Assembly: GCA_018663815.1 (NCBI GenBank)
Contig: JABJPQ010000592.1
Span: 1 to 5,254, forward strand
Direction: 5' to 3'
DNA length: 5,254 bases
Source of the DNA: Halobacteriovoraceae bacterium
GTDB taxonomy: Bacteria > Bdellovibrionota > Bacteriovoracia > Bacteriovoracales > Bacteriovoracaceae
Both the position numbers and the translations under genes were made by a program. The notes under the pieces were generated by a model that worked only from the letters and a program-made list of their open reading frames with translations, was not told where the DNA came from and ran no database searches. Positions within the stretch are counted from its first letter, which is position 1; the number at the start of each line of letters is the position of its first letter. Positions 1 to 5,254 of this stretch are shown here, piece by piece.

Positions 1-758
1 AATCTAGCGCCTCCCATGACGACATATTTTAGGCTAGTCAAATCAGCACGTGAATAAACAGAGTCTTCTAGCAGCATATTAAAATTATTAACAACAGTAT
101 TTAAAAATGTGATTTTGTTTTTTTCAATTTCAAGGGCCAATATAAAAATATTTCCTGCAAATTTTGAGAAATAAAGACTAGCTCCTTTAGTCAAAAAAAG
201 CCCAACGTCTATAAGTGAAATATCAAATGTGAAATCTGCAACTTGTAGCACTCGGTCACTTTGGTCAATATCCTTGAAGTAATTGTCACACCATTTCCAA
301 AAGTCAGTAATGGCTCCTCTTGGTACGACAACGGCTTTAGGTTTACCCGTGCTACCTGAAGTGCATATCGTATATAAAGTATCTTGGGCATTTGATTTTA
401 ATTCGCATGCAGCAGGCGTATTCTGCTCAATAATATGAGACAGAAAATCCATTGTTATTAATTGTTCAAAGCCAGATTCATCTTTGATCTGATCAATTCT
501 ATTTTGAGGATAATTTTCACGTATTGGAACGTATGCCACACCACTTTCCATACAAGCGAGTATTGTCATTAAATAGTATGGGTTTTTTGGTAGCTTTATG
601 CCAATGGGGGCTGAGCTGCGGTGATGGGTAGATAAATAATTCCTCAGAGCTTTGTATTCATCTCTAAATTTTTCAACATTTGTAATGTTGCCTTCTGAGT
701 CATATATCCCGAATGAATTTTCAAAAATTCTGTGTCTAATTAATTCTTTGATATCCAT
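1..758 (-). CDS. NRPS-type adenylation domain protein, AMP-binding family (3' end outside window)
   Basis: My reverse-strand translation from the ATG at 758 gives 252 codons without a stop, running off the left edge. The motif order is that of amino-acid adenylation domains, which use ATP to activate an amino acid as an aminoacyl-AMP and usually load it on a carrier protein. An A2-like segment SGVAYVPI lies at residues 72-79. The A3 phosphate loop TSGSTGKPK is at 133-141, followed by Ala where NRPS domains usually have Gly. An A4-like FTFDISLIDV is at 176-185, whose Asp179 aligns with the Asp that commonly binds the substrate alpha-amino group. VVMGGA is at 246-251, near the cut. The start is well fixed: an in-frame TAA lies four codons upstream with no standard start between. 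No clear Shine-Dalgarno is seen. No condensation domain precedes it, so it is a stand-alone or initiating A domain. The rest (A5-A10, any carrier or reductase domain) is missing, so the substrate cannot be read. A DltA-like D-alanine ligase or a plain acyl-CoA synthetase is less likely. Its divergent neighbour is an amino-acid decarboxylase. Confidence 0.9.
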   Translation of the reverse strand, partial: MDIKELIRHRIFENSFGIYDSEGNITNVEKFRDEYKALRNYLSTHHRSSAPIGIKLPKNPYYLMTILACMESGVAYVPIRENYPQNRIDQIKDESGFEQLITMDFLSHIIEQNTPAACELKSNAQDTLYTICTSGSTGKPKAVVVPRGAITDFWKWCDNYFKDIDQSDRVLQVADFTFDISLIDVGLFLTKGASLYFSKFAGNIFILALEIEKNKITFLNTVVNNFNMLLEDSVYSRADLTSLKYVVMGGAR

Positions 759-792
759 GGCTATAAGTTACTTTATGGAAGGCTATATATCA

Positions 793-798
793 ATTATA
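793..798 (-). promoter_or_regulatory. Possible -10 element for the adenylation gene
   Basis: The minus strand reads TATAAT exactly at 798-793, about 35 bases before the ATG at 758, so the leader would be near 28 bases. No good -35 hexamer sits 16-18 bases upstream. In such AT-rich sequence a lone TATAAT is weak evidence. Confidence 0.25.
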
Positions 799-811
799 TT
801 TTATTGCTGCT

Positions 812-844
812 TTGACAGATATAGTGATAAGTTAAGCTTATTAT
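812..844 (+). promoter_or_regulatory. Possible promoter of the decarboxylase gene
   Basis: An exact TTGACA (-35 type) lies at 812-817. The best downstream -10-like hexamer is TATTAT at 839-844, but the spacer would be 21 bases, longer than usual. At normal spacing only poor hexamers occur. A start in the region of 847-851 would leave about 20 bases before ATG 871, which supports that codon over the earlier in-frame ATGs. A weak inverted repeat, ATAAG-N5-CTTAT (827-841), lies in the spacer. Confidence 0.35.
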
Positions 845-870
845 TAAGTAAAATTATTGTTGGAATTGGT

Positions 871-2274
871 ATGTTATATAATTGCTTGGAAGCGTGGAAT
901 GAACTAGGGGAGATGATAAATACTTATCTTCAAGAAAACTTAGATCCAGCTACTCCTGTAATTAATTATCAATCTGCAAAAGAGTTAAAAAGTACTTTAA
1001 AGCTAAGGTTAGATAATATTGGCTCTGACAGACAAGCAGTTATGGCCGAAGTTCAAAATTATCTAAAATATAGTGTCAGAACAACTCACCCCCAATTTAA
1101 TAATCAACTTAATGGTGGGTTTAATATTGAGGCTTTAATTGGCGAGGTTGTGTCCTTTATAACCAATACATCAATGGCCACTTTTGAAATTGCGCCTGTG
1201 GCAACGCTTATAGAGACAAAACTTATCAATGAATTGAACGATAAGATTGGTTATACCAACGGTGGCGGCTTAATGGTTACAGGGGGAAGCAATGCTAATA
1301 TGCTAGCTATCCACTGCGCTCGAAATAGCCATATAGCTGATGTTAAGTTTAAGGGAAACCAACAGTTCAATCCATGTGTTTTTGTCTCAGAAGAGGCCCA
1401 TTATTCCTTTAAAAAGGCTGTTATGCTTATGGGCATTGGTCTAGATAATTTAATATTAATAAAAAGTGATAGAGAGGGAAAAATGAGCTCGTCTGATTTA
1501 GAGGCTAAGATATTAGCAGCTAAAGCAGATGGAAAAACGCCAATTATGATTGCTTCGACATTTGGAACCACTGTTAAAGGCGCATTGGATCCAATTAGGG
1601 AAAATCAAGAAATAGCAGAAAAGCATCATCTTTGGCACCATATTGATGGTGCATGGGGAGGAGCTGCTTTGTTTTCTCAAAAAATTGGGGATAGGCTACA
1701 AGATGCACATAAAGCAGATTCTTTTACCTTTGATGCACATAAATTATTTGGAACAGGTTTAATAACATCTTTTTTACTTACTAAAAGAGAGGGAGTTATT
1801 AAAGCGGCTAATAGTGGTGGGGGCAGCGAATACCTCTTTCATCATTATGAGAATGCTGATTTCGATACAGGGCCATCATCTTTGCAGTGTGGGCGTAAGG
1901 TCGATTCGTTAAAATTTTGGTTAACTTGGAAGTCTTTGGGGCATGCTGGTTTAACTAAATTCATTGATGAACAACTTGAAAAAGTGAGCTTCTTTAGAAA
2001 TTTTATTTTGGAACATCCTCGGCTAAAACTTGTTTGTGAACCAGAATATTTAAATATTTGTTTTCAAGTTATTCCTAAAAATAGTTCATTGGAAATAAAT
2101 CAATACAATCTTGATTTAAGATTTGAAATGGTAAAGACGGGACGTTTTTTAGTGAATTACTCTTCTGATAAAGATGGCACGCTCTTTTTTCGTCATGTTT
2201 TTTGTAATAATGCGACTACGAATGAAGATCTGGAATATTTTTTAACTGAATTGTTAAAACTTGCCCAATACTAG
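871..2274 (+). CDS. Group II PLP-dependent amino-acid decarboxylase (glutamate/aspartate/cysteine-sulfinate type)
   Basis: This cytoplasmic fold-type I PLP enzyme of 467 residues should remove the alpha-carboxyl group of an acidic amino acid, giving GABA, beta-alanine or hypotaurine. It follows the animal GAD/CSAD pattern throughout. Substrate-side THPQFNNQL is at 72-80 and TGGSNANM at 137-144. The cofactor-stacking His is at 177 in SEEAHYSFKKA. HIDGAWGG is at 257-264, with Asp259 expected to bind the pyridine nitrogen. The Schiff-base lysine is Lys291 in FDAHKLFG. The catalytic-loop segment SEYLF is at 319-323, DTG-N6-CGR-VD follows, and LFFRHV is near the C-terminus. The frame is open from 652, but the extra 73 codons lie largely antisense to the adenylation gene and have no family resemblance. 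ATG 871 has GGA six bases upstream and gives a natural N-terminus. ATG 913 is an alternative, but its AGGGGAG abuts the codon. Exact substrate is uncertain: GAD, CSAD, aspartate and 2,4-diaminobutyrate decarboxylases share these motifs. The divergent A-domain gene suggests that the amine feeds a small natural-product or conjugation pathway. Confidence 0.92.
   Translation: MLYNCLEAWNELGEMINTYLQENLDPATPVINYQSAKELKSTLKLRLDNIGSDRQAVMAEVQNYLKYSVRTTHPQFNNQLNGGFNIEALIGEVVSFITNTSMATFEIAPVATLIETKLINELNDKIGYTNGGGLMVTGGSNANMLAIHCARNSHIADVKFKGNQQFNPCVFVSEEAHYSFKKAVMLMGIGLDNLILIKSDREGKMSSSDLEAKILAAKADGKTPIMIASTFGTTVKGALDPIRENQEIAEKHHLWHHIDGAWGGAALFSQKIGDRLQDAHKADSFTFDAHKLFGTGLITSFLLTKREGVIKAANSGGGSEYLFHHYENADFDTGPSSLQCGRKVDSLKFWLTWKSLGHAGLTKFIDEQLEKVSFFRNFILEHPRLKLVCEPEYLNICFQVIPKNSSLEINQYNLDLRFEMVKTGRFLVNYSSDKDGTLFFRHVFCNNATTNEDLEYFLTELLKLAQY
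2271..2274. other. Tail-to-tail gene overlap: shared CTAG stop
   Basis: The plus-strand decarboxylase stops with TAG at 2272-2274. The minus-strand 215-residue gene stops with TAG at 2273-2271. The palindrome CTAG therefore holds both stop codons, and there is no intergenic space. Any terminator for either transcript must lie inside the opposing gene. I saw no clear GC-rich hairpin with a T-run next to the junction. Confidence 0.9.
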
Positions 2275-2918
2275 AATGAATCGCAAACATAAAAGCCAGT
2301 TAATCCAAGACCAATTGCTTGCTTCTTTATATTAAACTTAAGCTTTTGATACAATTCTTCATCATCATTGTGTTGACATGATTTTTCAGTAATTTCTTGA
2401 AACTCATCTCTAGAAAATTGAAATGCATGTGCATTTAAAATAAGAGAAAGTGCTGATGTATAATTTTTTGATATTCCGTGATGGAAAACAGAAATGATTT
2501 TTTCTCGAGGATAAGACCCAAGCTTGAAGGCTTGTAATAAGCTTGCGGCAAGGATCTCGTCATCTTGTTTTTTTATTTCATGTAATATTGAGTCTTTTTC
2601 ACTGCCTTGTAAATTTCGTCCAAATAACTCTTTCATATTGGAGAGATAGACTTCTTGGTCCTTAGCCGTGAGTAATTGAAAAAGTTCTTTTTTATTTAGC
2701 CTAGAGAGTTTTTCTTGCAAATTACGATTAAAGTTAAATTTACTTATAGGCTCTAGGTTTTTTGAGCTTATAGGTATAAGTTTCTTATCTGTTTTTAATA
2801 TTACCGATTTTGTGGTGATAGGATCATTGTTAGAGATAAAGTCTTGCTGTTGAGATTTTTTCTGAAAAGCCCAAGTAATTATTATGGTAAAAAAAATGAA
2901 ACTTATTAGTTTTTTCAT
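2271..2918 (-). CDS. Membrane-anchored or secreted helical protein of unknown function, coupled to the transglycosylase
   Basis: I do not recognise this 215-residue protein. It starts MKKLISFIFFTIIITWAF, a short positive end followed by a hydrophobic stretch (about 4-18). This fits an N-terminal membrane anchor or an uncleaved signal sequence, with the rest outside the cytoplasm. No lipobox cysteine is seen. A polar, low-complexity linker (about 19-65) leads to a mostly helical, Lys/Glu/Leu-rich domain (about 66-200) with no catalytic motif that I can identify. Only two cysteines occur, Cys181 and Cys212, both near the C-terminus, so one disulfide is possible. The ATG overlaps the TGA of the upstream lytic transglycosylase (ATGA, 2915-2918) and no strong Shine-Dalgarno precedes it, which points to translational coupling and a shared mRNA. 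A role as partner, inhibitor, immunity factor or localiser of the transglycosylase is inference from position only. Its TAG stop shares CTAG with the convergent decarboxylase. Confidence 0.85.
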   Translation of the reverse strand: MKKLISFIFFTIIITWAFQKKSQQQDFISNNDPITTKSVILKTDKKLIPISSKNLEPISKFNFNRNLQEKLSRLNKKELFQLLTAKDQEVYLSNMKELFGRNLQGSEKDSILHEIKKQDDEILAASLLQAFKLGSYPREKIISVFHHGISKNYTSALSLILNAHAFQFSRDEFQEITEKSCQHNDDEELYQKLKFNIKKQAIGLGLTGFYVCDSF

Positions 2919-4780
2919 TTGTTTAGTACCATAGTTAAATTGATATACTCAGCACTAACCCAACCTGTAATGGGGTTTATATCGGTTGTTTCAATTTTGT
3001 ACCACTCTCGTTCCTTGCCTTGTGGTGACTCTGTAATTTCTGATGCTGTAACTTTTATTAGTTGATTTAGATAAAGCCTTTTCATAGTGTCGACTCCGCG
3101 CTTAGAGGGCACTTCTCTTACCTTAAGACTTGTGGCAGTCACTGTCCCAAGCGCAAGGTCACCACTTGTATAATAATCAATTTTTGCTAAATTTTCTAAC
3201 GAAGTAATATTAATGAAAAATTCATCTTCTTTAGATAGACAATCATTGTGAGGGGCAACTCTACGTTCTTTTATTTTAATCTGTGTTCTATCAAGGTATA
3301 TCCAGCCTTTTTCTCCATTCGTAAACTCTAGGAATGCCCAATTTTTAATTTTTGAAATTAACTTTGCCGTTAGATTGAGATCTTCCCATTTGAATAATAG
3401 TTTTGCCGATTTTTTGTGGTCACTCCTGACATTGCGAGATTTCTTTTTATTTTTATACTTCTTTTTTAGATGAACATAAGTTTGAGTATTATTAAGTTCG
3501 ACAATATTGTCTTGGTGCGGAACTTTAACCTTTATAAAAAGATCATTTTTCTTTGTTTTTTGATTATAGATAGATTGTAGGTTGTTTCGTGTGGTCAATG
3601 CTTCCAGTTTTGCACCTCCTTGAACCGTTCCACACTGAGTTTGTATTGAGTTTATTGAAGGACCATACACAGTATTTCTTTTTTCTTTTGTAATGTGACT
3701 TGGAGCATACCTAGGAGCTTCTGGCTTTTCAAATGCAAGAGAAGTCTGAGTATTAGTCTCTTCTAGTAATTTATTTAGAGAGGTATTTCTCTCTTTACCA
3801 CCAAGATATATAGCTTTGAAGTTATGAGTAATTTCATCATAAACTTTTCTCTCAAGTGAGTCCTCAGGTAAGTATTTCTGAAATGGATTGTCTTTTTTGT
3901 GAATTACATTATCTAGTGCTCTCTTAAATTCAACGACAGCAGCGTTTGTTTTGTTTTTATCAAAACGGCAAGCGCTTGTGGGGCCATGTGATCCTTGGTT
4001 GTAGACATCCCAGCTAGATTTGATAAGAGAATAATAGAGCTTTTCCTTACCATTTTTAAACGGGCTTTTTGAAAAGTCACAATTTTTATAACGTTTATTT
4101 ATTTGAGATCGAATATATCTGAATCCCCCATTTCTCCTTGGGCTAGGAGTTCGAGCCGAATAAAGATAATTTAAGCCATACTCAATTGATTTAAATACAT
4201 TTAAGTAATATTCAGGGAGAACCGTGTGAGGATGAAAAAGGTAATTGAGTTGCATTATACCGTAGTCAGAGTAGTCATTGCTTCCCATAACTTGAATAAC
4301 TTTTTCTTCAAAAGAAAAATACCTACAATCAGGAAATATAATGGGATATTTATTGCGATAGTTATCTTTTAATAATGAATTTGCGACATTCGGTATTTTA
4401 TTGTGGTTTAACTGATTATAAATATCTGTACAATGTTGTCCGTAGCGTTCCCTAAATTGATTTAATGTACTTTCATGGTAAGGAACAGTTAAGGCCGCAA
4501 TAAGAAAACTATAATAAGTGTAGTTATCATTTTTTCCTTCTTCATAAACTTCTTGGGCGATTTTGTCAGCTGTGTTTATGATTTTTCTAAATATTGTTTG
4601 GGTGTACTCAGCACTATTACCATCTTTTAGAATAGGACCAATAGGTTGTATGTCTTGTGAAAGAGTAAACCATCTCGCAAAACCAATGTATAAGTAATAG
4701 GGTTGTTTTATTTCTAATGCTAAAGCATTTAGAGATATGGAAAAAACTAATATTAATTTAAGTAAATTACTAATGTTCAT
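2915..4780 (-). CDS. Secreted lytic transglycosylase-like muramidase with C-terminal SH3-like domains
   Basis: The 621-residue precursor starts with a signal peptide (about 1-21, hydrophobic core LLKLILVFSISL, AxA-type end at 19-21), so it should act in the periplasm or outside the cell on peptidoglycan. The signature motifs of the SLT/goose-lysozyme fold occur in order. The catalytic Glu103 is in PYHESTLN, like the ES motif. YGIMQLN at 173-179 is like GLMQ. YGLNYLY is at 201-207, and WDVYNQG at 257-263 is like AYNAG. Spacing is unusual: about 70 residues separate Glu103 from GIMQ, against roughly 20 in typical enzymes, and the last interval is long too. The tail has SH3-like units at about 446-500 (SRNVRS, then GEKGWIYLD) and 545-615 (SLKVREVPS, then WYKIE and GWVSAEYI). 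A less clear third unit lies near 384-436. Such domains usually bind cell wall. Six cysteines suggest disulfides. The start is fixed by an in-frame TAA two codons upstream of the ATG. No Shine-Dalgarno is visible, and a sigma-54-like site sits almost on the start. The gene heads a two-gene operon. Endogenous wall remodelling and attack on other cells are both possible roles. Confidence 0.85.
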   Translation of the reverse strand: MNISNLLKLILVFSISLNALALEIKQPYYLYIGFARWFTLSQDIQPIGPILKDGNSAEYTQTIFRKIINTADKIAQEVYEEGKNDNYTYYSFLIAALTVPYHESTLNQFRERYGQHCTDIYNQLNHNKIPNVANSLLKDNYRNKYPIIFPDCRYFSFEEKVIQVMGSNDYSDYGIMQLNYLFHPHTVLPEYYLNVFKSIEYGLNYLYSARTPSPRRNGGFRYIRSQINKRYKNCDFSKSPFKNGKEKLYYSLIKSSWDVYNQGSHGPTSACRFDKNKTNAAVVEFKRALDNVIHKKDNPFQKYLPEDSLERKVYDEITHNFKAIYLGGKERNTSLNKLLEETNTQTSLAFEKPEAPRYAPSHITKEKRNTVYGPSINSIQTQCGTVQGGAKLEALTTRNNLQSIYNQKTKKNDLFIKVKVPHQDNIVELNNTQTYVHLKKKYKNKKKSRNVRSDHKKSAKLLFKWEDLNLTAKLISKIKNWAFLEFTNGEKGWIYLDRTQIKIKERRVAPHNDCLSKEDEFFINITSLENLAKIDYYTSGDLALGTVTATSLKVREVPSKRGVDTMKRLYLNQLIKVTASEITESPQGKEREWYKIETTDINPITGWVSAEYINLTMVLNK

Positions 4781-4792
4781 AGGTTATATAGA

Positions 4793-4808
4793 AGCAAGTG
4801 TGCTGCCA
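4793..4808 (-). promoter_or_regulatory. Sigma-54 (-24/-12) promoter for the transglycosylase operon
   Basis: Read on the minus strand, this is TGGCA-N6-TTGCT. Against the consensus TGGCACG-N4-TTGCW it matches TGGCA, TTGC and the final T. It misses only the CG pair, which is GC here. The invariant GG (4807-4806) and GC (4795-4794) have the correct 10-base separation. The expected start, about 10-12 bases past the GC, falls near 4782-4785, only a few bases before the ATG at 4780. If real, the operon needs RpoN and an enhancer-binding activator, and its mRNA is close to leaderless. No good sigma-70 promoter was seen as an alternative: TTGGCA at 4809-4804 with TATAAC at 4788-4783 has a 15-base spacer. 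Confidence 0.6.
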
Positions 4809-4882
4809 AAATAGAAATTAATCTTATCCTGATTTTAGTTACTTGGAGAGCTCAGTTTTATTTTTTTATACAAGTGAATAAT

Positions 4883-4897
4883 GTTTGTATACCAAAC
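4883..4897. repeat. Short inverted repeat GTTTG-N5-CAAAC, possible activator site
   Basis: Perfect 5-base arms flank a 5-base centre, and a GTATAC palindrome overlaps it at 4887-4892. It lies between the two sigma-54-like sites, about 105 bases upstream of the predicted leftward transcription start. That is a usual distance for an enhancer-binding protein. The arms are short, so chance is a fair explanation in AT-rich DNA. Confidence 0.25.
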
Positions 4898-4917
4898 TCA
4901 ACCTAATAAGTTTATTT

Positions 4918-4933
4918 TGGCCTAAGCAGTGCA
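4918..4933 (+). promoter_or_regulatory. Possible sigma-54 (-24/-12) promoter facing the EF-G gene
   Basis: The plus strand reads TGGC-N8-TGCA, with GG at 4919-4920 and GC at 4931-4932. The separation is the same 10 bases as in the opposite site. Eight of the 12 defined consensus positions match. The A, C and G after TGGC and the first T of TTGC do not. Predicted transcription would start near 4943-4945, giving an EF-G leader of about 75 bases. The match is weaker than the leftward site and could be chance. Confidence 0.35.
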
Positions 4934-5020
4934 ATTAGCTAAATTTATTAATCTAAATGACAACGTTCGTGAAATTAGTTACTAATAGAGATCATAAAAT
5001 ATTAAAAAGCGAAGTAAATG

Positions 5021-5254
5021 ATGAAAAACTTGGAAGATTTGAGAAATATCGGGATCATGGCGCATATTGATGCTGGTAAAACTACTACAACAGAAAGAAT
5101 ACTTTATTATACGGGTGTAAATTATAAAATTGGTGAAGTCCATGATGGAACTGCAACTATGGATTGGATGGTTCAGGAGCAAGAGCGTGGAATAACGATT
5201 ACTTCGGCAGCAACAACATGCATGTGGAACAAGAAAAAAATAAATATTATCGAT
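5021..5254 (+). CDS. fusA: Elongation factor G, N-terminal part of the G domain (3' end outside window)
   Basis: EF-G is the GTPase that drives ribosomal translocation and, with RRF, ribosome recycling. The visible 78 codons match bacterial EF-G closely. [20 protein letters not shown] contains the P-loop (G1, about residues 14-22). Next comes the EF-G-typical [13 protein letters not shown], then the switch I segment [14 protein letters not shown] with Thr59 as the G2 threonine. The window ends at NIID, the first residues of the G3 DTPGH region. The pattern excludes RF3, LepA and TetM-type ribosome protection proteins. ATG 5021 is preferred because GAAG (5011-5014) lies six bases upstream. The adjacent in-frame ATG at 5018 would put it only three bases away. 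The N-terminus before the P-loop is short. No rpsL, rpsG or tuf is adjacent upstream. Instead a wall-lysis operon diverges from it, so this may be a second EF-G copy or a relocated fusA. The symbol marks the family and does not prove that this is the housekeeping copy. Confidence 0.93.
   Translation, partial: MKNLEDLRNIGIMAHIDAGKTTTTERILYYTGVNYKIGEVHDGTATMDWMVQEQERGITITSAATTCMWNKKKINIID

Noticed and set aside
209..391. 60-codon minus-strand open frame
   Set aside because: It lies in another frame of the adenylation gene, across the A3-A4 region, with no signal or motif of its own.
827..841. ATAAG-N5-CTTAT inverted repeat in the decarboxylase/adenylation gap
   Set aside because: The five-base arms in very AT-rich sequence are likely chance, and no second copy is seen in the gap, so it is not called as an operator.
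652..870. In-frame upstream extension of the decarboxylase reading frame (73 extra codons from ATG 652)
   Set aside because: It is antisense to the well-supported start of the adenylation gene up to 758, has no decarboxylase-like residues, and would lie upstream of the TTGACA at 812. The ATG at 775 lacks a ribosome binding site.
4854..4870. T-rich run after GAGCTC, resembling a terminator tail
   Set aside because: It lies between two divergent gene starts, where no transcript is expected to end, and there is no stable GC-rich hairpin before the run.
4982..5182. 66-codon minus-strand open frame
   Set aside because: It is antisense to the EF-G N-terminal coding region and its leader. The EF-G P-loop and switch I explain this DNA.
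1..5254. CRISPR array, tRNA, rRNA, insertion sequence or attachment site
   Set aside because: I saw no regularly spaced repeats, no tRNA-like arms, no transposase frame and no terminal inverted repeats. Nearly all the DNA is explained by the five genes.

Overview
This AT-rich window (roughly one third G+C by eye) holds five genes in three transcription blocks. It looks like a low-GC Gram-negative bacterium. The pointers are two sigma-54-like promoter sequences, a secreted lytic transglycosylase with bacterial SH3 domains, and EF-G of the ordinary bacterial type. A Bdellovibrionota or Bacteriovorax-like source is a plausible guess, but nothing here proves it. Shine-Dalgarno sequences are weak throughout.

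Left part (1-2274): an NRPS-type adenylation (AMP-binding) gene runs leftward off the edge of the window from an ATG at 758. A group II PLP-dependent decarboxylase runs rightward from about 871 to 2274. The two are divergent across a 112-base gap, so they may be co-regulated. A reasonable inference is a small pathway in which the decarboxylase makes an amine such as beta-alanine, GABA or another omega-amino acid, and the adenylating enzyme activates the same or a partner amino acid.

Middle (2271-4780, minus strand): a two-gene unit. The first gene is a 621-residue secreted lytic transglycosylase with an enlarged catalytic core and two or three SH3-like domains. It overlaps by ATGA with a 215-residue membrane-anchored or secreted helical protein of unknown function. 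The second gene ends tail-to-tail with the decarboxylase: both TAG stops share one CTAG, leaving no space for an intergenic terminator.

Right part (4781-5254): a 237-base divergent control region, then the first 78 codons of an elongation factor G gene. No neighbour from the usual str operon is visible. The control region carries a good -24/-12 (sigma-54) match facing the transglycosylase and a weaker one facing EF-G, both with GG and GC at the correct spacing. The leftward site would start transcription almost at the transglycosylase ATG, which also lacks a Shine-Dalgarno sequence. The promoter pair and the coupled wall-lysis operon are the parts of the window most worth a second look.
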